49,022 bases of DNA from Alteraurantiacibacter buctensis (GTDB lineage: Bacteria > Pseudomonadota > Alphaproteobacteria > Sphingomonadales > Sphingomonadaceae), in the NCBI RefSeq assembly GCF_009827655.1, contig NZ_WTYV01000010.1, positions 10,001 through 59,022 of the forward strand, in the 5' to 3' direction. Below, piece after piece: positions 34,003 through 42,768 of this stretch. Below the pieces are notes generated by a model. The model was not told the DNA's origin and did not search any database. It saw only the letters and a program-made list of their open reading frames with translations. The position numbers and the translations under genes are program-made. Every line of letters starts with the position of its first letter. Position 1 is the first letter of the stretch.

Positions 34003-36317
34003 ACCTTGGCGCTCCGCAGCCGCAGCGAGTTGAGCACCACCGAAATTGACGAAGCGCTCATCGCGAAGGCGGCGAACATCGGGCTGATAAGGATGCCGAA
34101 GAAGGGAAATAGCACCCCTGCTGCAATAGGCACCCCGGCTGTATTGTAAATCAGCGCGAAGAACAGGTTCTGTCGGATATTGCTCATTGTGGCACGGGCC
34201 AGCCGCCGCGCGCGCACGATGCCGTCGAGATTTCCTTTGACCAGCGTTATACCCGCGCTCTCGATGGCAACGTCAGCCCCGGTGCCCATGGCGATGCCGA
34301 CATCGGCCTGGGCCAAAGCCGGGGCATCATTCACACCGTCGCCCGCCATGGCCACTTTCGCGCCTTCTGCCTGCAGCTCACGGATGATCCGCGCCTTGTC
34401 CTCAGGCAGGACATCGGCGCGGATCTCATCAATGCCGAGGCGCGCGGCGACAGCCTTGGCGGTGCGCTCATTATCGCCAGTTGCCATGATGATCCGCAAA
34501 CCGAGCGCATGCAGTTCCTTGAGCGCGGCCGGGGTGGTTTCCTTGACCGGATCGGCGACGCTGACCAGGCCCGCCACCTTGCCGCCGAGCATCACGAACA
34601 TCACGGTCTCGCCATCGTCACGCCGGGCATTGGCCTTGTCCGTCAGCGCCTCTGCCTCCAGCCCCAGATCGCGGACCAATGCGATATTGCCCAGCGCCAC
34701 TGCCTGGCCGCCAACTGTGCCTTTCACGCCTTTGCCGGTAATCGCCTCGAAGTCGCTCGCCTCGTCTATTGCCACACCGCGCTCTTCGGCCCCGCGCACG
34801 ATGGCTTCCGCCAGCGGATGTTCCGACCCGCGTTCGAGCGAAGCGGCCAGGCGCAGAACTTCGGCCTCGTCAAAGCCGACTTCGGGCATCACCGCGACCA
34901 GGCGCGGCTTGCCTTCGGTCAAGGTGCCGGTCTTGTCGACGATCAGCGTGTCGATCTTCTCGAAACGCTCGAGCGCCTCGGCATTCTTGATCAGCACGCC
35001 GACCTGTGCGCCGCGTCCGGTGGCGGTCATGATCGACATTGGCGTCGCCAGACCAAGCGCACAGGGGCAAGCGATGATGAGCACCGCTACCGCCGCCACC
35101 AGTGCGTAGGACAGCGCCGGCGCCGGTCCCCAGATTGCCCAACCGACGAAGGCGAGCATGGCGATACCAATCACGACCGGGACGAACACGCCCGCAACCT
35201 TGTCGGCATATTTCTGAATCGGCGCGCGCGATCGCTGGGCTGCTGCCACCATGCCGACAATCTGCGCCAGCATGGTTTCGGAACCGACCCGGGTGGCTTC
35301 GATTATCAGGGAGCCGGTGCCGTTGATTGTCGCTCCGGTCACGGAATCGCCCGCGACTTTTTCCACCGGTACAGGCTCGCCACTGATCATGCTTTCATCG
35401 ACCGACGAGCGGCCGTCTCGCACGACCCCATCAACCGGCACCTTGTCACCGGGACGAACCCGCAGCCGGTCTCCGACGACAACATCTTCGAGCGCAATTT
35501 CTTCCTCGGAACCGTCCGCCCTGATGATCCGCGCACTTTTCGCCGCCAGATCGAGCAGGGCGCGGATCGCCTTGCCCGTGCCCTCGCGCGCCCGCAACTC
35601 CATCACCTGACCGAGCAGGACGAGCGTCACAATTACTGCGGCAGCTTCGAAATAGACGCCGACATTGCCATCGGCATCCCGGAAGCCATCAGGGAATATT
35701 TGGGGCGCTATGATTGCCACCACACTGAACAGCCAGGCAGCCATCACTCCCATGCCAATCAGCGAAAACATGTTGAGGTTCATGGTCCGGAACGAGTTCC
35801 AGGCGCGCACAAGGAACGGCAAGCCACACCACAGCACTACCGGAGTCCCCAACGCAAATTCGATCCACAGCGTCGTGCGCTCGCCAATCGCTTCGCGAAT
35901 TCCAAGGCCAAGATACGGCCCCATGGTCAGGATCAGCAGCGGGATCGTGAGCACGGTTCCGACCCAGAACCGCCGGTTAAAATCGACCAGCTCGGGATTG
36001 GGTCCGTCTTCGGCCATTCCGGCGGATTCCAGCTCCAGACCCATGCCGCAGATCGGGCATGAGCCCATCCTGGTCTGCCGGACCTGCGGATGCATCGGAC
36101 AGGTATATACCGTCCCGTCATAACCTACCGGCACACGATCATATTCTCCGGTTTCAGGGCCTTCCTGCTGATGTCCGTGTTCGCCGTGGCAGCACGCGTG
36201 CTCGCCCGATGCCTTGTCAGCCTCGCTTTGCAGGACCAGATTCATGCCACATTTGGGGCATTTGCCTGGTTTGTCCTGCTGAATTTCAGGATGCATCGGA
36301 CAAGTATAGATGCTCAT
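33999..36317 (-). CDS. copA: CopA-type Cu(I)-exporting P1B-ATPase
   Basis: 772 residues. Two short heavy-metal-binding (HMBD) motifs lie at the N-terminus, [15 protein letters not shown]...CPKCGM and [15 protein letters not shown]...CPICGM, joined by a His/Cys-rich linker ([10 protein letters not shown]); there is no classical HMA domain. The P-type core has TGES-like [13 protein letters not shown] in [12 protein letters not shown], the phosphorylated Asp in [21 protein letters not shown] and [14 protein letters not shown]. The last helices contain NLFFALIYN and [15 protein letters not shown], the P1B-1 Cu(I) signature. It exports Cu(I)/Ag(I) to the periplasm. Start 36317 is set by the HMBD; it overlaps a tiny upstream frame in ATGA. 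Confidence 0.95.
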   Translation of the reverse strand: MSIYTCPMHPEIQQDKPGKCPKCGMNLVLQSEADKASGEHACCHGEHGHQQEGPETGEYDRVPVGYDGTVYTCPMHPQVRQTRMGSCPICGMGLELESAGMAEDGPNPELVDFNRRFWVGTVLTIPLLILTMGPYLGLGIREAIGERTTLWIEFALGTPVVLWCGLPFLVRAWNSFRTMNLNMFSLIGMGVMAAWLFSVVAIIAPQIFPDGFRDADGNVGVYFEAAAVIVTLVLLGQVMELRAREGTGKAIRALLDLAAKSARIIRADGSEEEIALEDVVVGDRLRVRPGDKVPVDGVVRDGRSSVDESMISGEPVPVEKVAGDSVTGATINGTGSLIIEATRVGSETMLAQIVGMVAAAQRSRAPIQKYADKVAGVFVPVVIGIAMLAFVGWAIWGPAPALSYALVAAVAVLIIACPCALGLATPMSIMTATGRGAQVGVLIKNAEALERFEKIDTLIVDKTGTLTEGKPRLVAVMPEVGFDEAEVLRLAASLERGSEHPLAEAIVRGAEERGVAIDEASDFEAITGKGVKGTVGGQAVALGNIALVRDLGLEAEALTDKANARRDDGETVMFVMLGGKVAGLVSVADPVKETTPAALKELHALGLRIIMATGDNERTAKAVAARLGIDEIRADVLPEDKARIIRELQAEGAKVAMAGDGVNDAPALAQADVGIAMGTGADVAIESAGITLVKGNLDGIVRARRLARATMSNIRQNLFFALIYNTAGVPIAAGVLFPFFGILISPMFAAFAMSASSISVVLNSLRLRSAKV

Positions 36318-36376
36318 GATTTGTGACCTTCGCCAAATAGGAAATAGAGCGGCACGCCAAGCAGCGCGAGTACCAC
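36314..36376 (-). other. Tiny hydrophobic frame overlapping the copA start
   Basis: A frame with GTG at 36376 would encode about 20 residues ([20 protein letters not shown]); its stop overlaps the copA start as ATGA. Upstream the same frame is open back to a stop at 36425-36427 without an ATG, and includes a Pro-rich [12 protein letters not shown]. It may be a coupling leader, or the tail of a lost small membrane protein gene. Support is only the hydrophobicity and the overlap. Confidence 0.25.
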
Positions 36377-36458
36377 CGGCGCGATGACAGGCTCTGCTCT
36401 TTGGGGTGCGGACGGCTTGTGTTCTCAATCTTCACCGACGTTAACGCGTGGCAGCCGA

Positions 36459-36926
36459 TTACGGGTATCTCGCAAAGACAGCCTGCCCCTCGGCTCCGAA
36501 CGCTATCACGGCATAGGGCTGGACGTTGCCGCCTGCCTCCATGCCTGGCGATCCCATTGGCATACCCGGAACAGCAAGGCCGGTTACTCCTTCCGGCCGC
36601 TCGCGCAGCAACCTGACAATTGCTTCGGCAGGAACATGGCCTTCGATGACATAGCCGTCCACAACCATTGTGTGGCATGAGCGCAGCTCTTGCGGCACGC
36701 CGTTCTCGGCCTTGACCTTGGCCATATCCGGGCTGTCGACCGTCGTAACTTCGGCCTCCATGCTCTGCTCAATATGCGCGGCCCAGGCTTCGCAGCAGCC
36801 GCACTCAGGATCGCGGAACATGGTGTAAGTGACTGCTTGCGCCACATTCGAACATGCCGCGATCAGAGCAACAAGAATGGTAGCGGAGGAATTGAATGCA
36901 AATCGTCGAAAGCTATCCCTCGTCAT
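36459..36926 (-). CDS. DUF411 periplasmic metal-binding protein
   Basis: 155 residues. The signal sequence ends near AVAQAV, with a lipobox-like IAACS that could also mark a lipoprotein. The DUF411 domain follows with its conserved cysteines: FRDPECGCCEAWAAHIEQ, then VPQELRSCHTMVVDGYVIEGHVPA and LAVPGMPMGSPGME. The family occurs in copper and silver resistance clusters and is thought to bind metal in the periplasm. ATG at 36926 has AAGGAG seven bases upstream; 36947 is less likely. It is probably the first gene of the leftward copA operon. Confidence 0.9.
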   Translation of the reverse strand: MTRDSFRRFAFNSSATILVALIAACSNVAQAVTYTMFRDPECGCCEAWAAHIEQSMEAEVTTVDSPDMAKVKAENGVPQELRSCHTMVVDGYVIEGHVPAEAIVRLLRERPEGVTGLAVPGMPMGSPGMEAGGNVQPYAVIAFGAEGQAVFARYP

Positions 36927-36968
36927 TTCGAAGCTCCTTATCGTCATTCACTATTGCCAAAAAAATAG

Positions 36969-37098
36969 GGTGTCATTGTTATACACCGAACGAATGGCTC
37001 AACGCCCGGCCGGGGCTATACCGGAATGAACGAGGGTAAAGGCACCCTCAATATCAGTTACGTGCTGGCCAGCCCCGTCCCTCAAAATAATTGAGGGA
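36969..37098. promoter_or_regulatory. Divergent control region with three inverted repeats
   Basis: Between the DUF411 and anti-sigma genes lie three exact inverted repeats: GGTGT...ACACC (36969-36987), GAGGGT...ACCCTC (37032-37049) and TCCCTCAA-AATAA-TTGAGGGA (37078-37098). The right arm of the last coincides with the presumed -35 element of the anti-sigma promoter. They are candidate operators for one or both transcripts. Confidence 0.45.
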
Positions 37099-37119
37099 TC
37101 GGATGGAATTGTGCGTAAT
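37091..37119 (+). promoter_or_regulatory. ECF-type promoter before the anti-sigma gene
   Basis: TTGAGGG (37091-37097), thirteen bases, GTGCGTAAT (37111-37119). The same two words at the same distance recur at 38430-38458 before the multicopper oxidase. The 16 bases between TTGAGGG and CGTAAT suit an ECF sigma promoter. It is 20 bases before the start codon of the cassette, so it would autoregulate it. Confidence 0.65.
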
Positions 37120-37139
37120 GGTGACGAGGAGCCATCTTG

Positions 37140-37430
37140 ATGACCATGCAAATCAAGCCCGATTTTGACTCATCGTTCGCGGCACTGGCCATGGCGGCAG
37201 AAACTGCCCCTTCGGAAGGGTTTCTTTACGGTATCTGGCAAAGAGCCGGTCAACTTCAGGAACGGGCTAACCGGCGCCAGCGACTTGCGCTGTTTTGCGG
37301 CCTGTTCGTTATCGGCCTAGGTGCAGGTTTCGGAACCAACGGGACCGGCGTTGTGGCCAATCCGGCTTCGTTGCAGATTTCCTCGGCGGATCGTTTGTCT
37401 CCGTCAGCATTGCTGCACGTCGCGCCATGA
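37140..37430 (+). CDS. cnrY: CnrY-like membrane anti-sigma factor
   Basis: 96 residues with one membrane helix (LALFCGLFVIGLGAGFG, about 50-66). A cytoplasmic N-terminal half is expected to bind the sigma factor, and a short periplasmic tail ends LSPSALLHVAP. Length, topology and gene order (anti-sigma, sensor, ECF sigma) match CnrY/NccY of the nickel-cobalt systems; sequence similarity is visible only in the helix and tail. ATG at 37140 follows GAGGAG; a TTG just before is less likely. The stop overlaps cnrX in an ATGA. Confidence 0.75.
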   Translation: MTMQIKPDFDSSFAALAMAAETAPSEGFLYGIWQRAGQLQERANRRQRLALFCGLFVIGLGAGFGTNGTGVVANPASLQISSADRLSPSALLHVAP

Positions 37431-37867
37431 AGCCCGCGAATTATCAGATCATCATTGCGATATTGCTTGCAGGCCTTGCGGGGTTCCTGGGAGCGGTTGC
37501 CGCCGACAGGTGGAGGCAGCAATCGGCCTCTGGCGGCTTGCATGACTTCGTCCACCATGAACTCCAGCTATCCACCGCGCAGGATGCGAGCCTGGAAGAA
37601 CTCGAAGAGTCATTCGCAGCGGAGAATGCGCGGCTCGAGCTTGCCTTGCGCGGAGCCAATGGACAACTTGCTCAGGCGATGGTCCAGGAGCATGAATATG
37701 GTCCCGAAGTCGCAGCAGCCATCGATCAGGTTCATGGCCGCATGGGGGACATGCAAAAAGCTACGGTGCAACATGTGTTTGCCATGCGGGGCATTCTCAA
37801 TCCTGAACAGCAGCGCGAATTTGACCGGCAGGTTTCCGCCGCCTTGACCCACGATCCACGCGAATGA
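37427..37867 (+). CDS. cnrX: CnrX-like periplasmic metal sensor
   Basis: 146 residues, close to the 148 of CnrX. One N-terminal membrane anchor (IIIAILLAGLAGFLGAVAA, 8-26) is followed by a helical-hairpin periplasmic domain. The CnrX metal ligands His42, His46, Glu63, His119 and Met123 are all present here as His39, His43, Glu60, His116 and Met120, each shifted by exactly three (motifs LHDFVHHEL and VQHVFAMRGIL). It senses Ni(II)/Co(II)-like ions and releases the anti-sigma factor. The ATGA overlap with the anti-sigma gene implies coupled synthesis. Confidence 0.88.
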   Translation: MKPANYQIIIAILLAGLAGFLGAVAADRWRQQSASGGLHDFVHHELQLSTAQDASLEELEESFAAENARLELALRGANGQLAQAMVQEHEYGPEVAAAIDQVHGRMGDMQKATVQHVFAMRGILNPEQQREFDRQVSAALTHDPRE

Positions 37868-37873
37868 TGGAGA

Positions 37874-38440
37874 ATGTCGAAGGACAATGCCAATTCTGAC
37901 CGGATTCTGGTCGAACGCGTCAGAGCAGGTGATCAATCTGCCTTCGGACAGCTCATCGCGCCGCACAGCGCGCGGCTGCTAACGCTCGCTGTGCGAATGC
38001 TGGGTTCCAGCGCCGAGGCTGAGGAAGCGATCCAGGATGCTCTTGCTTCTGTATGGATTGCCCGAAACAGGCTGGATCCGGTGCAAGCAGTCGGCCCGTA
38101 TCTGACCACGGTGACTCTCAACAAGTGCAGGGACCGACTCCGGCGCCGCAAATTGGCCAGCCTGATTGGGCTCACTCCCATCCTAGATGGGTGGGACATC
38201 CCTGATATGATGCCTGACCCTGAAACAGCTGCAATCAGCCGGGATTCGCTCGCGAGATTGCGTCTCGGAATAGAGCGGTTGCCCATTCGATTGCGCGAAG
38301 CGCTAGTGCTAGTCGCAATTGACGGGCGGAGCCTGCTGGAAGCAGCCGAACTGCTGGAGATTTCCGAAAAGGCCGTGGAAACACGCGTCTACCGTGCTCG
38401 AAAAATACTAAGGGAAAAATTCGCACATTTTGAGGGCTGA
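37874..38440 (+). CDS. cnrH: CnrH-like ECF sigma factor
   Basis: 188 residues. Region 2 reads VRAGDQSAFGQLIAPHSARLL and AEEAIQDALASVWIARNRL; region 4 has LPIRLREALVLVAIDG and the helix-turn-helix AAELLEISEKAVETRVYRARKIL. It is an extracytoplasmic-function sigma factor released when the sensor binds metal. It starts six bases after the sensor stop. The presumed promoter of the next operon (38430-38458) overlaps its last codons, and the same motif lies before the anti-sigma gene, so this factor is the likely reader of both. Confidence 0.92.
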   Translation: MSKDNANSDRILVERVRAGDQSAFGQLIAPHSARLLTLAVRMLGSSAEAEEAIQDALASVWIARNRLDPVQAVGPYLTTVTLNKCRDRLRRRKLASLIGLTPILDGWDIPDMMPDPETAAISRDSLARLRLGIERLPIRLREALVLVAIDGRSLLEAAELLEISEKAVETRVYRARKILREKFAHFEG

Positions 38441-38458
38441 ACGGTTCGCGTGCGTAAT
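38430..38458 (+). promoter_or_regulatory. ECF-type promoter before the multicopper oxidase
   Basis: TTGAGGG (38430-38436), thirteen bases, GTGCGTAAT (38450-38458): the same words and spacing as at 37091-37119. The -35 word overlaps the end of the sigma factor gene. A transcript would start near 38,465, so the oxidase is probably translated from the ATG at 38492 and not from the GTG at 38450, which lies inside the -10. Confidence 0.65.
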
Positions 38459-38491
38459 AGCAGCATGGATCAAAGAGACCGAAAGCCGCCA

Positions 38492-40276
38492 ATGCCGATC
38501 CTAAATCGCAGGAATTTCCTGGGCACGAGTGCTGGCGTGTTCGGAATGGCTGGACTGGCAGCGAGCATGCCTGCTTGGGCGCAGGGGCACAGCATGCATA
38601 GTGGCAGCCTGCCGCGCGGCAACGCGTTGATCCCAGCAGGCTTTGACGAGGTATCGGGCGAGGAGATCAATCTCTCCATCGGCAGTGGGCACCGTATTGT
38701 CGAAGGGCGGCGCGGCCCCGGCGTAGCGGTCAATGGCAGCGTACCCGGCCCGCTGATCCGCCTGACCGAGGGGCAGAATGTCCGCCTCAATGTCACCAAC
38801 ACGCTGGACGTGGACAGCTCGATCCACTGGCACGGCCTGCTGCTGCCGTTCCAGTTTGACGGGGTGCCGGGCATCAGCTTTCCCGGCATCAGGCCCGGCG
38901 AAACCTTCGCTTACGAATTTCCGATCCGGCAATCGGGCACCTATTGGTATCACAGCCACTCGGGCTTGCAGGAACAATCGGGCCATTACGGACCGATGAT
39001 CATCGAGCCGCGCGGCGGCGACCCGGTAAGTGTGGACCGCGACTATATTCTGCTCATCAGCGATTTCACCACGCTCGATCCGCATTTCATTATGAACCGG
39101 CTGCGCACCGGCGGCGGATATTTCAATCGCCAGCAGACCACCTGGACCGACGATTACCCTATGTCGGGCGAGGAGCGGCGGATGTGGGCCGAGATGCGGA
39201 TGATGCCGACCGACATCGCCGATATCGGCGCTCCAACCTATACTTTCCTCGCTAACGGACGCGGTCCAACCGAAGGGATGGAGTATCTGTTCCGTGCAGG
39301 CGAACGCATCCGGCTGCGGATCATCAACGGCTCGGCGCAAAGCTTCTTCAATGTCCGTATCCCCGGCCTTCCCATGAGCGTGATAGCAACCGATGGGCAG
39401 GCGGTTCGCCCGGTCGAAGTGGACGAGTTCCAGATCGGCACCGCCGAAACCTATGATGTGATCGTCCAGCCGGGCGCGGCGCTGGCTTACAGCATCGTGG
39501 CAGAATCGATGGATCGTTCGGGCATGGCGCTGGCCACGCTGGCCAGCGCGCCGGGTGCGCGTGCAGCCGTCCCGGCGCTGCGTGATCCGCCGCTGCTGAC
39601 GATGGCCGACATGGGCATGGACCATGGCGGCGGGGGCACGGATCATGCGGCGATGGGCCACGGCAGCGCTGCTGCAGCGTCGGGCGAGAGCGATGGAGGC
39701 AGCATGGCGGGCATGAACATGCGCGACACTTCGCTGTTGCCGCCCGATGTAGAGATCGGTCCGGGCATCGACATGGTCGCCATGACTCCGGTCGACAAGA
39801 TGGGTGACCCCGGCCTCGGCCTGCGCGACGTGGAGCATCGCGTGCTCAATTACCGGATGCTGGTGGCGCGCGACGCCAATACTGACACGCGCGAGCCTTC
39901 ACGGCTGCTCGAACTGCATCTGACCGGCAATATGGAACGCTATATGTGGTCGTTCGACGGGCGCATGTATTCCGCTGTCACCGATGTGCCGATCCACTTT
40001 GCCTGGAACGAGCGGGTGCGGGTGAAGCTGATTAACAACACGATGATGGCCCATCCCATCCATCTGCACGGGATGTTCTTCGAGATGGTCAATGGGCAGT
40101 CGGCGGCGCTGCAACCGCGGAAGAACACGATGGTCGTGCAGCCGGGGGCCAGTGCCCAATTCGATCTGACTGCAAACGAGCCGGGCGACTGGGCATTCCA
40201 CTGCCACCTTCTCTACCACATGCATGGCGGGATGATGCAGGCTGTCACCGTCGCCGGACCGGAGGCCGCGGCATGA
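38492..40276 (+). CDS. copA: CopA/PcoA-type periplasmic multicopper oxidase
   Basis: 594 residues. A twin-arginine signal (LNRRNFLGTSAG) exports the folded enzyme. Copper ligands: HWHGLLLPFQFDGVPG, YWYHSHSGLQEQSGHYG, HPIHLHGMFFEM and the type-1/type-3 block WAFHCHLLYHMHGGMM. A Met/His-rich insert (MADMGMDHGGGG, MGHGSAAAA, MAGMNM, near residue 375-415) can bind extra copper. It oxidises Cu(I) to less toxic Cu(II). Starts at 38450 and 38465 are possible, but the twin-arginine motif and the promoter favour 38492. This differs from the P-type ATPase of the same name. copB overlaps its stop by four bases. Confidence 0.95.
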   Translation: MPILNRRNFLGTSAGVFGMAGLAASMPAWAQGHSMHSGSLPRGNALIPAGFDEVSGEEINLSIGSGHRIVEGRRGPGVAVNGSVPGPLIRLTEGQNVRLNVTNTLDVDSSIHWHGLLLPFQFDGVPGISFPGIRPGETFAYEFPIRQSGTYWYHSHSGLQEQSGHYGPMIIEPRGGDPVSVDRDYILLISDFTTLDPHFIMNRLRTGGGYFNRQQTTWTDDYPMSGEERRMWAEMRMMPTDIADIGAPTYTFLANGRGPTEGMEYLFRAGERIRLRIINGSAQSFFNVRIPGLPMSVIATDGQAVRPVEVDEFQIGTAETYDVIVQPGAALAYSIVAESMDRSGMALATLASAPGARAAVPALRDPPLLTMADMGMDHGGGGTDHAAMGHGSAAAASGESDGGSMAGMNMRDTSLLPPDVEIGPGIDMVAMTPVDKMGDPGLGLRDVEHRVLNYRMLVARDANTDTREPSRLLELHLTGNMERYMWSFDGRMYSAVTDVPIHFAWNERVRVKLINNTMMAHPIHLHGMFFEMVNGQSAALQPRKNTMVVQPGASAQFDLTANEPGDWAFHCHLLYHMHGGMMQAVTVAGPEAAA

Positions 40277-41283
40277 TGCGCCTGCACACCGCTAGTCTGC
40301 CGTTGCTCGGGCTGGCCTTGTTGGCTGCTCCGGCAGCGGCACAGGATCACTCTGCGCATCAGGCTCAGGCCGCCCCAGCGCCCACGCCAGCGCCCACGCC
40401 CACGCCAGCGCCTGCGGACCCTCATGCCGGGCATGCCATGCCCATGGCCGACCCACCGCCGGGCCACCCGGAGGCGATGGAGGGCATGGACCATAGCACG
40501 ATGGACCATTCAGCAGCCGCGTCGCCGTCGCCGGGACCGGAAATGGAAACACCGCCGCCGCCCGAAGCCGGGATTGGCCCGCCGCGCGCCGCCGACGCGA
40601 TCTGGGGCGCCGATGCCATGCGCGCTTCGCGCGGGGACCTGCGGCATCATGGCGATTTTCCGCTATTCTGGTTTCAGGCCGATCGCGCCGAGTTTCAGGC
40701 CCGCGAGGGTGCGGACGGCTATCTGTGGGACGTTCAGGGGTATTACGGCGGACCCACCAGCCGGTTCTGGTTCAAGAGCGAGGGTGAAGGCAGCTTCGGC
40801 GAACGCATTGAGGATGCAGAAATCCAGGCGCTCTTTTCGCGGGCAATCGGGCCATTTTTCGATCTTCAGGCAGGCGTCCGGCAAGACCTTGCTGGGCCCG
40901 AAACAACTCATGCCGTTCTGGGTATTCAGGGGTTGGCTCCGTACATGTTTGAGGTCGACGCTGCGGTATTCCTGTCGCACCGGGGCGACCTGACCGCGCG
41001 GTTCGAAGCCGAACTGGATCAGCGGATCACCCAGCGGCTGATCCTTCAGCCGCGTGCCGAATTCAATCTGGCGGCGCAGGACGTGCCGCAACTTGGCATT
41101 GGCGCGGGGCTGGACACGGTCGAGGTCGGCATCCGCCTGCGCTACGAAATTATCCGCGAATTCGCGCCCTATATCGGCATCGAACAAAGCTGGCGGGTCG
41201 CCAACAGCGCCGATTATGCGCGCGCGGCTGGCGAAGATCCCAGTGTCACCAATTTCGTTGCAGGTATTCGTTTCTGGTTCTGA
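40273..41283 (+). CDS. copB: CopB/PcoB outer-membrane copper resistance protein
   Basis: 336 residues. Signal peptide (cleavage near AAA-QDHS), then a disordered Pro/Ala/His/Met-rich segment (PAPTPAPTPTPAP, HAGHAMPMADPPPGHPEAM, MDHSTMDHS) that can hold copper, then a CopB beta-barrel with WFQADRAEFQ-like FWFQADRAEFQAREG, YLWDVQGYYGG, RFWFKSEGEG and the final FVAGIRFWF. It sits in the outer membrane. The ATGA overlap with the oxidase gene makes their synthesis coupled. Confidence 0.94.
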   Translation: MMRLHTASLPLLGLALLAAPAAAQDHSAHQAQAAPAPTPAPTPTPAPADPHAGHAMPMADPPPGHPEAMEGMDHSTMDHSAAASPSPGPEMETPPPPEAGIGPPRAADAIWGADAMRASRGDLRHHGDFPLFWFQADRAEFQAREGADGYLWDVQGYYGGPTSRFWFKSEGEGSFGERIEDAEIQALFSRAIGPFFDLQAGVRQDLAGPETTHAVLGIQGLAPYMFEVDAAVFLSHRGDLTARFEAELDQRITQRLILQPRAEFNLAAQDVPQLGIGAGLDTVEVGIRLRYEIIREFAPYIGIEQSWRVANSADYARAAGEDPSVTNFVAGIRFWF

Positions 41284-41297
41284 AGAAGGAAATAATC

Positions 41298-41687
41298 ATG
41301 CATTTTCGTTCAATTATGGCCGCCATTGCCATCAGCCTGACCACCCTCGCCATGCCAACTGTCGCAACGGCTCATACCCGCGTGGTCGCCTCCACTCCCG
41401 CGCAAGGGGCAACGGTAGCGCGCCCGCGCGTTGTAACGCTCACCTTCAACGAAGCCTTACTGCCGCCGACAACCGCCACGTCAATCGTCATGACCGCGAT
41501 GCCGGGCATGGCGAACCATACCCCGACCGCAATTCGCAATTTCACAACTGCGTGGTCAAACGGCAACAAGACGGTCAGTCTAACACTCCGGCAACCGCTG
41601 CGCGCCGGGTCTTACGAAGTTCGCTGGCAGGCTGCCGGGGCGGACGGGCACCGCATGAACGGCACCGTCAGCTTTACGGTCAGTTGA
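41298..41687 (+). CDS. copC: CopC periplasmic copper-binding protein
   Basis: 129 residues. The signal peptide ends ATA, leaving the mature N-terminus HTRVVASTPAQG, whose first His is the classical Cu(II) ligand. The cupredoxin-like fold continues with PRVVTLTFNEALLP, and the Met-bearing loop AMPGMANH could serve a Cu(I) site. The C-terminal AGSYEVRWQAAGADGHRMNG holds the second Cu(II) His. It starts after AAGGAAA, 15 bases behind copB, and feeds CopD. Confidence 0.93.
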   Translation: MHFRSIMAAIAISLTTLAMPTVATAHTRVVASTPAQGATVARPRVVTLTFNEALLPPTTATSIVMTAMPGMANHTPTAIRNFTTAWSNGNKTVSLTLRQPLRAGSYEVRWQAAGADGHRMNGTVSFTVS

Positions 41688-41694
41688 ACAGTCC

Positions 41695-42612
41695 GTGGAG
41701 GGTTTGCTGCAACCCGGACTGCGATTTCTCCACTATGCTTTGCTCATGGGCCTGTTCGGTCTGCTGGCATTCCGTAACTTTGGATTGCGGAAGATCGGGT
41801 TAGGGTCAAGCGCTGGCCGGAGCCACGCTCTTCTTGTCGCTGCGGTAATCGCTCCGCTGGTGTCACTTGCACTGATGCTGGACGGCATTGCAACGATGAT
41901 GGGGCAATCGGTGGGAATGCTCGACTGGGCAACCATCGAAGCGATCACGATGTCGACCAGCATGGGCTGGGCCTTCATCGCACGCATGGCACTGATGACA
42001 TCCGCATTGCTGGCAATCGTTCTCATGCCATCATCACGCGGAATATCAACGTCAGTTGTATTTTACGGCCTTGCCCTGCTGACCCTGGGATGGAGCGGTC
42101 ATGCGGCCGCAACCGAAGGTTGGCTGGGGCTTGGCCACCGGTTTAATAATGGGCTGCATCTGCTGGCCGCAGCGATTTGGATCGGAGCCATCGGTTGGTT
42201 CCTTCATTTGACTCTCGCGGCGCATCGAAATCCGGACAGCCATACGCTCGTGCCATTGCTTGGGGCTATGCACCGCTTCGCGCCGCTGGGTATTGCCCTG
42301 GTCGCGATCGTGGCCGCAACCGGGCTGATTAACGCGCAACTGATTTTCGGGCTGGGCAACAGCGCCGAGGCTCTCGGCACCGCTTACGGCTGGCTGCTGA
42401 TCGCTAAACTCGCTTTGGTCGCTGCCATGCTTTTGTGCGCCGCGCGCAACGCTGCGATTAGCAGAAACGAGTCCCGAACGGCCGATATGGAATCCAACAG
42501 CCGCGCGAAAGCTTTGGCTTCATTGCGCGGCAGCCTGGCAACCGAGATGTCGCTGGCCATTGGCGTTTTGGCGCTCGTCGCCTTTGTTGGAATGGCATCG
42601 CCGATGGGCTGA
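41695..42612 (+). CDS. copD: CopD inner-membrane copper protein
   Basis: 305 residues, eight hydrophobic helices. Typical CopD segments: GLRFLHYALLMGLFGLLAF, LGWSGHAAATEGWLGLGHR, GLHLLAAAIWIGAIGWFLHL and MHRFAPLGIALVAIVAATGLINAQL, with histidines in the helices. It takes copper from CopC into the membrane or cytoplasm. The start is GTG at 41695, eight bases after the copC stop, with a weak ribosome site. Last clear member of the copABCD operon. Confidence 0.9.
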   Translation: MEGLLQPGLRFLHYALLMGLFGLLAFRNFGLRKIGLGSSAGRSHALLVAAVIAPLVSLALMLDGIATMMGQSVGMLDWATIEAITMSTSMGWAFIARMALMTSALLAIVLMPSSRGISTSVVFYGLALLTLGWSGHAAATEGWLGLGHRFNNGLHLLAAAIWIGAIGWFLHLTLAAHRNPDSHTLVPLLGAMHRFAPLGIALVAIVAATGLINAQLIFGLGNSAEALGTAYGWLLIAKLALVAAMLLCAARNAAISRNESRTADMESNSRAKALASLRGSLATEMSLAIGVLALVAFVGMASPMG

Positions 42613-42768
42613 CAAACTGGCTAGCCCGGGAATGAGAGCGAACCTGAGCCCTGGTGCGAGCGCTGCGGCGGTGGACCCGCCGACTTGCCAGAGCTCTCTC
42701 CTGTTCATTCCGTTCAAGTAAAATGCCTATGTCCGAAAATACTCGCGGGCAAAAAAAAGGAAATGGAA

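Noticed and set aside
38450..38491. Upstream starts (GTG 38450, ATG 38465) for the multicopper oxidase
   Set aside because: The GTG lies inside the shared promoter motif and the twin-arginine signal is best placed from the ATG at 38492. The ATG at 38465 would be leaderless.
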